From: Blastocatellia bacterium
GTDB lineage: Bacteria > Acidobacteriota > Blastocatellia > UBA7656 > JADIYM01
Assembly: GCA_016705245.1 (NCBI GenBank)
Contig: JADIYM010000007.1
Coordinates: forward strand, 221,754 to 285,753
DNA length: 64,000 nucleotides
Reading direction: 5' to 3'
Shown: positions 58,756 to 64,000 of the stretch, one piece after another
How the letters are laid out: each line of letters begins with the position of its first letter
Numbering within the stretch: the first letter of the stretch is position 1
The notes under the pieces: model-generated
Database searches by the model: none
The model's input: only the letters and a program-made list of their open reading frames with translations
Told to the model about the DNA's origin: nothing
Position numbers and translations under genes: made by a program

Positions 58756-59553
58756 ATGGAGAAGGTCCGTCACCCAGCCGTCGCCGGCCGGTTTTACCCC
58801 GGTTCCCCTCACGAACTCGACTCGCAGGTCCGCTCGTTTCTTGCCGAGGCGGCAGCGCACATGCCTCCACAGACCGTGGCGCCAAAGGCGGTCATCGCCC
58901 CGCACGCCGGCTACGTCTACTCGGGCCCCATTGCGGCAACGGCGTATGTGCGACTCGCTATCGATCGGTCAATGATCTCTCGTGTCGTACTGCTCGGACC
59001 GAGCCATCGAGTACGATTCCACGGCCTCGCGGCACCTAGCGCGACGATCTTCGAAACGCCGCTCGGCAATGTGCGGATCGACACCGAAGCCATTGCGTCG
59101 GTCGGCCACTTGCCACAGGTCGGCGTGCTCGACGAAGCGCACTCCGGCGAGCATTCGCTCGAGGTCCACTTGCCGTTCCTCCAGATCGCGCTGGGCGACA
59201 TTGCCGTCGCTCCATTTGCCGTCGGCGACGCGACATCGGACGAGGTCGCAGAGGTCCTCGACCTGCTCTGGGGAGGCGACGAGACACGGATCGTCGTCAG
59301 TTCTGACCTGTCGCACTACCACGATTTCGAGACGGCGAAGGAACTCGACGCCGACACGTCACGCGCCATCGAGCTCCTGCGTCCTGACCTCATCTCGTCG
59401 GATCGGGCGTGCGGTCGCACTCCCATCGCGGGACTTCTCACGGTCGCAAAACGGCGCGGACTGACGGTGCGGACGGTCGACCTGCGGAATTCCGGTGAGA
59501 CGGCGGGTCCGCGGGACCAGGTCGTCGGGTACGGTGCCTATGTCGTCGCCTGA
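58756..59553 (+). CDS. MEMO1-family protein (AmmeMemoRadiSam system protein B)
   Basis: 265 aa. Conserved residues of the MEMO1/dioxygenase-like fold are present: RHPAVAGRFYPG, IAPHAGYVYSGP (histidine), LLGPSHRV, EHSLEVHLPFLQ, and VVSSDLSHYHDF. The metal-binding His/Cys set is plausible. Function is unresolved; homologues are near AMMECR1 and a radical SAM enzyme. GGAGG precedes the ATG by 6 nt. It overlaps the next gene by 14 nt. A TATACT box near 58691 could be its promoter. Confidence 0.9.
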   Translation: MEKVRHPAVAGRFYPGSPHELDSQVRSFLAEAAAHMPPQTVAPKAVIAPHAGYVYSGPIAATAYVRLAIDRSMISRVVLLGPSHRVRFHGLAAPSATIFETPLGNVRIDTEAIASVGHLPQVGVLDEAHSGEHSLEVHLPFLQIALGDIAVAPFAVGDATSDEVAEVLDLLWGGDETRIVVSSDLSHYHDFETAKELDADTSRAIELLRPDLISSDRACGRTPIAGLLTVAKRRGLTVRTVDLRNSGETAGPRDQVVGYGAYVVA

Positions 59554-60130
59554 CGCTTCGAGCGATGTTGCGCGGCGGTTCGGACCCGCGCTGCTCAGCG
59601 CCGCCCGCGCCGGGCTCGAACACGTGGTGCGGTCGGGCGGAGTTCTGAACGTGGACCTCTCCGAAGCGGCGCCCGAGCTACGAACACCGGCGGCGACCTT
59701 CGTTTCGCTGCATCGCGGCGACGAACTGCTAGGCTGCATCGGCTCGCTCGTGCCGGCGCGGCCGCTCGTGATCGATGTCGTCGAGAATGCCGCGGCGGTC
59801 GTCCTTCGTGACCCGCGATGTCCGGTACTGCTACCGCGCGACGTTTCGTCCATTCGGATCGACATCTCGCTGCTCACGCCGTCCGAACCAATGGCGGTGT
59901 CGTCGGAGGAGGACCTGGTCTCGCGGCTCGAACCCGGAATCGACGGGGTGACGCTCGAGGACCGCGGGCGTCGCGGGACGTTCCTGCCTGTCGTGTGGGA
60001 GTCGATTCCCGACCCGGCCGACTTCGTGCACGAACTGAAGCGAAAGGCGGGCCTGCCCGAACGCGGCTGGTCCCCGTCGATCCGCGTCTCTCGTTACCGC
60101 ACCGTCACCATCGCGGAGGGAGAAGAGTAG
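59540..60130 (+). CDS. AMMECR1 domain protein (AmmeMemoRadiSam system protein A)
   Basis: 196 aa. The AMMECR1 core is present: TFVSLHRGDELLGCIGSL (the LRGCIG motif), VVENAAAVVLRDPRCP, IDISLLTPSEPM and GRRGTFLPVVWESIPDPADF. Function unknown. It is translationally coupled to the MEMO1 gene. The radical SAM partner AmrS that usually completes the set is not in this window. The stop codon TAG lies in a family B element. Confidence 0.9.
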   Translation: MSSPDASSDVARRFGPALLSAARAGLEHVVRSGGVLNVDLSEAAPELRTPAATFVSLHRGDELLGCIGSLVPARPLVIDVVENAAAVVLRDPRCPVLLPRDVSSIRIDISLLTPSEPMAVSSEEDLVSRLEPGIDGVTLEDRGRRGTFLPVVWESIPDPADFVHELKRKAGLPERGWSPSIRVSRYRTVTIAEGEE

Positions 60131-60178
60131 ACAGGATTGCAGGATTCTCAGGATTGAAATCCTGAAATCCTGTCCTCT
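60128..60178. repeat. Family B element between convergent genes
   Basis: ACAGGATTGCAGGATTCTCAGGATT / AATCCTGAAATCCTGTCC form a palindrome. It starts within the AMMECR1 stop codon and ends right at the stop codon of the convergent GAF/PAS gene, so it could terminate both. Confidence 0.88.
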
Positions 60179-60179
60179 C

Positions 60180-61949
60180 TCACGCCCGGACGCTCAGCGT
60201 GATGAGCCGGTCGCAGATCGCCGATTGCAGTCCGGGGACCACGGTGATGTCGATCGTCGACCGGCCATCGGTCGTCGTCATCGTCGCGGCGAACCGGTCG
60301 GCCGCAGTCGCGCTGATCGCGCGCTCCCACGCCGCGGCATCGCCCCCTGCGCTTCGCACGAGGTCCACGACCGATCGTCCGATGAGCTCGAACTCCTGCT
60401 TGCGGAAGTAACGTCCCGCCGCACGATTCGCAAACGTGATCTTCCCGTCCGTGTCGAGGCCGACGAGAGCCTCAGGCAGCGCCGAGACGAGCGACTGGAT
60501 CTGCATCAATGCATCCTCGACCTCTTCCTGCGCCTGGCGCGCGTGCGCCGCCTGCTGGGCCAGCGCGTCGTACTGATGAAGGCGCTCGCAGGCCACCGAC
60601 GCGCGGGCGACTACCCGCTCGGCAAAGGCAATGTCGTCGTCGGTGAGCCGCTTCGCAGGATCGATCCACTCGCAGACGTACACCGCCGAGATGTGTCCCT
60701 TCTCAACGACGGGAACGAGTACTCGCGACATAGGCCCGAGCCGCGTCGCCGCCTCTTCGGAGAGCAGTTCGCTCGAGCTGCCTGACGCCATCGCGATCGC
60801 CTTGATGGTCGTCGCGCTACGCGACTTCACGGTCGACAGGAACGCAACTCCAAGGTCGAGGCCCACCGCCGAGCCGACCGCCTCGGACCGGCGCTCGTGC
60901 ATCACGGGTTTCGTGTGCAGACCTTCGACCTCGACGACGTAACAGCGGTCCGTGGCGAGTCCCTCCGCAAGCAGGCCGACGGCGTTTCGCAGCAGATCCG
61001 GCTCTCGCCGCGGGGACTGCAGCGCGTCGGCCATCCGGACCTCGGCGCGATGCAGTCGCGCAGCAGCCGGAGACGGTGTCGGGACCGGCGGCGGCGGAAT
61101 CGGCGGCAGCTCGATCGGAACGTGGTGCTCTTCGACGACTGGCAGGACGAATTCCGTCACAGGTCGTACGCTCGCCGCTCGAGCAACCGCCTTGGCGGCG
61201 CGCGCGAGCTCGCAGTGAATGGCGAGCCGACGTCCGAACGATACCGCAACGCGCTCGGCATCGGCAAAATTGCGCATCGGATCGGCTCCCGGCCTTGCCA
61301 CGAAGACGCCGCGCCACGCAAACGCGCCGCTCCAGGGAACGGCGACGAGTCGCGCTGCGATCTGCGCCTCATCGATCGACTCCGGCGCCGGGCCGTTTCC
61401 TGTCGGGGGCATCGGGGGCGCCTGCCGTGCGGACTCGGTCAGGGCCTCGTCCTCGAGCTCGAAGGGATTCTCGAACATCGAGTCCGCCACCTGCTTTTCG
61501 TCGGCGATGCGCTCTGCCTCCACTTGCGTCGCTTCGGTCGCGGGATCGGCAGGCGGCAGTCCCGGCCGAAGGCCGCGTCCGAGCTCCGCCGCGTCGACGA
61601 GCGTCGGCCCTGGCAATTGCAGCACAAGGGTTGCCGGCGCCTCGACCGGAAGTCCGCGTCCGTGGGCCGCGCCGTCCCGCCAGCACGCGACGAGCGACTC
61701 TTCGTCACCTCGGCCGGCATACACCGCGAGCAGCTCCAGCTCGGTCCGCTCGCTCAGGAGGTTTCGCAAGGCAATCGCAACCTCGTCAGGTGATGCGCTG
61801 AACGGCACCGTCTCGGCCGCTCTCGCCCACGGGTCGGTATGCCGTGCATGGCCCGTCCCGGAGCTGAGAGAGCGTGCTACGAGCCAACCGATGGACAAGC
61901 CAACCACGAGGCAAGCCACGCCGACCAAGATGACGATCTGGAAACCCAT
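60180..61949 (-). CDS. Membrane-anchored GAF/PAS sensor protein without a kinase domain
   Basis: 589 aa. One N-terminal transmembrane helix (IVILVGVACLVVGLSIGWLV), a long low-homology part with a Pro-rich linker (PIELPPIPPPPVPTPSP), a GAF domain (NAVGLLAEGLATDRCYVVEV ... VSRVLVPVVEKGHISAVYVC), a coiled coil (QAAHARQAQEEVEDALMQIQ) and a PAS domain (ALPEALVGLDTDGKITFANR). The sequence ends after the PAS; there is no HisKA, HATPase, GGDEF or receiver. It may be a scaffold or signal integrator. The ATG at 61949 is chosen as it opens at the helix; no good ribosome-binding site is visible. It is divergent from the STAS gene. Confidence 0.78.
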   Translation of the reverse strand: MGFQIVILVGVACLVVGLSIGWLVARSLSSGTGHARHTDPWARAAETVPFSASPDEVAIALRNLLSERTELELLAVYAGRGDEESLVACWRDGAAHGRGLPVEAPATLVLQLPGPTLVDAAELGRGLRPGLPPADPATEATQVEAERIADEKQVADSMFENPFELEDEALTESARQAPPMPPTGNGPAPESIDEAQIAARLVAVPWSGAFAWRGVFVARPGADPMRNFADAERVAVSFGRRLAIHCELARAAKAVARAASVRPVTEFVLPVVEEHHVPIELPPIPPPPVPTPSPAAARLHRAEVRMADALQSPRREPDLLRNAVGLLAEGLATDRCYVVEVEGLHTKPVMHERRSEAVGSAVGLDLGVAFLSTVKSRSATTIKAIAMASGSSSELLSEEAATRLGPMSRVLVPVVEKGHISAVYVCEWIDPAKRLTDDDIAFAERVVARASVACERLHQYDALAQQAAHARQAQEEVEDALMQIQSLVSALPEALVGLDTDGKITFANRAAGRYFRKQEFELIGRSVVDLVRSAGGDAAAWERAISATAADRFAATMTTTDGRSTIDITVVPGLQSAICDRLITLSVRA

Positions 61950-62095
61950 GAAGTAGCGGAATCGGAACGGCGCGGCGATTGTAACACGCACGGGCTTGAG
62001 GTGTTGCGACCGTTTTTGACAGCATTTGCGGCCCGGTGTTAGGCTCGCGACGCGTCGCAAGCGGCCGTCGAAACCAGAAGGAGAGGCGCCCGGGA

Positions 62096-62446
62096 ATGGA
62101 GATCAGGGAGCGGGCAGACGGGCGTATCCGGATTCTCCACGTCACGGGAAAGGTGACGCGGGTGGACGGCGAGCGCGTACTGAGGGCGCGGATCGAAGAT
62201 CTGAGCGACCGAGGGTACAAGCGGATCGTGCTGAACCTCGCGGAAGTGCCGTACATGGACAGCTCCGGTCTCGGCGAGCTCGTGCGGTGCTACAGTTCGC
62301 TACGCCGTGAGAGTGGCACGATGGCGCTGACCCATCTTAGCCCGCGGCTCGTGGACATGCTCCGGATCACGAAGCTCGGCGATGTCTTCGACACGTTCGA
62401 CACCGACGCGGAAGCGGTCCTTGCGCTCAGCGGGATGGAGAGTTGA
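62096..62446 (+). CDS. STAS-domain anti-sigma-factor antagonist
   Basis: 116 aa. Typical STAS fold with YMDSSGLGELV, where one of the serines is the usual phosphorylation site by a serine kinase of the RsbW type. Such proteins free an alternative sigma factor or switch a partner module. No RsbW-like kinase or sigma gene is nearby. GGAGAGG precedes the ATG at 62096. The stop TGA lies in a family B element shared with the next, convergent gene. Confidence 0.9.
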   Translation: MEIRERADGRIRILHVTGKVTRVDGERVLRARIEDLSDRGYKRIVLNLAEVPYMDSSGLGELVRCYSSLRRESGTMALTHLSPRLVDMLRITKLGDVFDTFDTDAEAVLALSGMES

Positions 62447-62477
62447 CAGGATAATCCTGAAAATCCTGTCAACTCTC
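62438..62477. repeat. Family B element giving both convergent genes their stop codons
   Basis: GAGAGTTGACAGGAT / ATCCTGTCAACTCTC is a perfect inverted repeat. On the plus strand the TGA ends the STAS gene; on the minus strand the same TGA in the other arm ends the MauE/thioredoxin-like gene, so one 40-nt palindrome closes both frames. Confidence 0.92.
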
Positions 62478-63462
62478 CTTCTTCGCTAGGATCTCGTCGA
62501 CCGGCGGGATTTCACGGTCCCAGACCGCGATTATCACGCCTTCACGGATCAGGAAGAGCCGTGGGAACTCCTTGTCGACGAGACCGATGACCGACGACTT
62601 CGAAATCTGCGCGACCGGGTATTTCGCGCCGAGGTCCTGACGGAACAATCCCCGCTCGACGCGATCTTCCATCGCGACCGCCGTCAATTTCGGAAGGCGA
62701 GAATCGTCAACAAGCGCGTTGACCGACGGAACCGCCTCCTTGCAGTGCGCACACTCGGTGCTCATGAGCAGTACGAGATGCTCGCCAGTCGCGAGACTGA
62801 CCGGAGATTCGGTGACCTCCATCGTCCTGAACGCTGTCGAACCGACGACTCCGAGCGATCCTGGCGTCGCCGCGGACGACATGGCCGCAATGGCCGGCAA
62901 CATCACGCCGACCGCGAGCGCAGTGCCGACGATGCCGAGTTTCAGCGCGTTGACCACGCTCGGGATGCCAGCCTGGGCCCAGAGCGCCCAACCCGCCACG
63001 ACGATCAGCAGCATGTCTTGAGCGAACGCGGCCGGCATCGATCGCTTCCACGGCCCAAAACAACCGCACTCGGTCGCACTTCCAGTTGCCCACGCCGTAC
63101 CGATCGCCACGAGAAACACCGTGAGCAGCGCGAGCGCGAGCACGAGCGTGAGCCGCGGCCGCAGGTTGACGAAAAGTGCGGCCCCGAGTCCGCACTCCAC
63201 GACGATCAGGACAAAAGCAAGGACCCCGGAGGCAACCGGATCGGTGACGATGCCGTAGCCTCCGATCTCCTTCGCAAACTCGAGCGGAAACGAGGGCCTT
63301 CAAGATCCCGGCGGTCAGCAGGAGCAGTCCGAGACCTCGGCCAGCGACTCGCCCGCAAAGCTTTGCCAGCCAGACTCCGCGCGATTCGCCTGCCACACGA
63401 TCGGCGGCGGCCACCGCCTCGCGCTCGAGCTCCGCGCTGTCGGTTGCCTCCGCGTCGCCCAC
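62469..63462 (-). CDS. MauE/DoxX-like membrane protein with a thioredoxin-like domain, frameshifted
   Basis: About 330 aa. The first frame starts at GTG 63462 and gives the N-terminus with GLGLLLLTAGILKALV. It shifts at the AAA at 63288-63290; removing one base joins LKALVPLEFAKEIGGYGIVT, the canonical MauE start, to the second frame, which carries the other helices (LTLVLALALLTVFLVAIGTA, CGCFGPW). The C-terminal part has LLMSTECAHCKEAVPSVN, a thioredoxin-like CxxC. MauE-type proteins help form disulfides. The joint membrane and CxxC layout suggests an envelope thiol oxidoreductase. It follows the phosphatase gene by 1 nt on the minus strand. Confidence 0.82.
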
Positions 63463-63463
63463 G

Positions 63464-64000
63464 TTATTTCCCTCCCGGCGCCGGCACGTCGGCAGGCACC
63501 GGCGCCGAGGACGTCGCGCCCCCCGCCGAAGGATTCGTGTTGTTGAAACGCTCGATCTGCGCCTTCTTGATGGCCTCTTCCGCCTCGGCGGCCATCGCCT
63601 CGGCGAGCGGATCCTTGGGAAGTTTCGCGTTCATCAACACGTACCGATTCGTCACACTCGCGAGGCTCTTTCCGTCGAATTTCATCCTGAGCTCACCGAG
63701 ATTCCTCGTCTGGAACCGCGCATAGACTATGTTTACCGGACCGAGCTGCGGTTCCTTGTCTCGCGAGGTGGGGTGCGAAACGATGAACGTCGAAACCTGT
63801 CCCACCGTGCGCTTCGAGAGCGACTGTGCGATCTCAGGTCCGCCGTAGAGCAACACGACGACGACGTCGGACTCAGCCCTCGCCTTCGGCAGCACCCTCT
63901 CGAGCGCGATCTCGGGACTGACGACCTTGAAGCCCGTATGCAGCGGAAGGTTGGGATTGTTCTCGGTCAGTCCGATGAATGCGATCCGGACCGATCCGCC
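63464..64000 (-). CDS. Metallophosphatase of the 5'-nucleotidase family (partial, 5' end beyond window)
   Basis: The visible C-terminal portion (about 178 aa) starts in-frame at the window edge with GSVRIAFIGLTENNPNLPLH, then PEIALERVLPKARAESDVVVVLLYGG, the region after the metal-binding site in UshA-like 5'-nucleotidases. The end is polar and Pro/Ala-rich (ADVPAPGGK). Because the N-terminus is off the edge, catalytic metal ligands cannot be checked and the domain after the calcineurin-like fold looks short. It precedes the MauE-like gene by 1 nt. Call is moderate. Confidence 0.6.
   Translation of the reverse strand, partial: GGSVRIAFIGLTENNPNLPLHTGFKVVSPEIALERVLPKARAESDVVVVLLYGGPEIAQSLSKRTVGQVSTFIVSHPTSRDKEPQLGPVNIVYARFQTRNLGELRMKFDGKSLASVTNRYVLMNAKLPKDPLAEAMAAEAEEAIKKAQIERFNNTNPSAGGATSSAPVPADVPAPGGK

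Overview
This is 64 kb of a GC-rich bacterial chromosome, about 50 protein genes and three tRNAs, with no rRNA, CRISPR array or insertion sequence visible. The gene mix fits Acidobacteriota best: an Oar-type TonB-dependent receptor with an N-terminal carboxypeptidase-regulatory-like domain, a two-component 'regulator propeller' hybrid kinase, FecR/aromatic-repeat surface proteins, a proton-pumping pyrophosphatase and a DUF4845-like protein. That placement is inference from gene content.

Layout. 1-5.0 kb (minus): a partial M16-like peptidase, a small membrane protein, aroB and an HEXXH peptidase coupled to aroB. 5.0-9 kb: a lipoprotein, tRNA-Arg(CCT), a repeat cluster, and a divergent ThrE-type exporter / PLP decarboxylase pair. 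9-11 kb: a receiver-Ser/Thr-kinase fusion and a GNAT acetyltransferase. 11-13.1 kb: two Cys-containing exported or membrane proteins, apt and acyP. 13.1-17.4 kb: tRNA-Pro(CGG), a calcium-repeat protein with an Asn-Gly/Asp tail, then ihf-merR-tRNA-Pro(GGG)-surE-pcm. 17.7-22.2 kb (plus): an overlapping operon accD-folC-nudix-plsC-CPBP protease. 22-25 kb: endonuclease IV and an APC permease. 25-28 kb: hppA. 28-32 kb: the propeller hybrid kinase. 32-35 kb: a COG0523 GTPase, a membrane protein, a DinB protein and a radical SAM protein. 35-45.7 kb: the TonB receptor, a PEP-utilising enzyme, and a polyamine ABC transporter with a fused PotC-PotD. 45.7-51 kb: a GAF/PAS hybrid kinase, nadK, a rhomboid protease and a Mit_KHE1-like protein. 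51-58 kb: fused-subunit 2-oxoacid dehydrogenase E1, a FecR-domain protein and a triple LecA-like protein. 58-64 kb: a DUF6335-like protein, MEMO1-AMMECR1, a GAF/PAS protein, a STAS protein, a MauE/thioredoxin-like protein and a partial 5'-nucleotidase-family phosphatase.

Two features run through the window. First, at least eleven frameshifts interrupt otherwise well-conserved genes (M16, apt, hppA, both hybrid kinases, the FecR protein, the LecA-like protein, MauE). Most can be repaired by one base in a 2-4 nt homopolymer, which points to draft-quality sequence rather than decay; such genes are given here as single loci. Second, intergenic space is occupied by dispersed palindromes: family A (CACAGAGACACGGAG / GCGCCTTTGCGC arms) lies mostly upstream of genes, while family B (TGACAGGATT arms) sits at gene ends and often supplies the stop codon. 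Several genes also carry a TANNNT box 6-8 nt before the start codon, suggesting leaderless transcripts.
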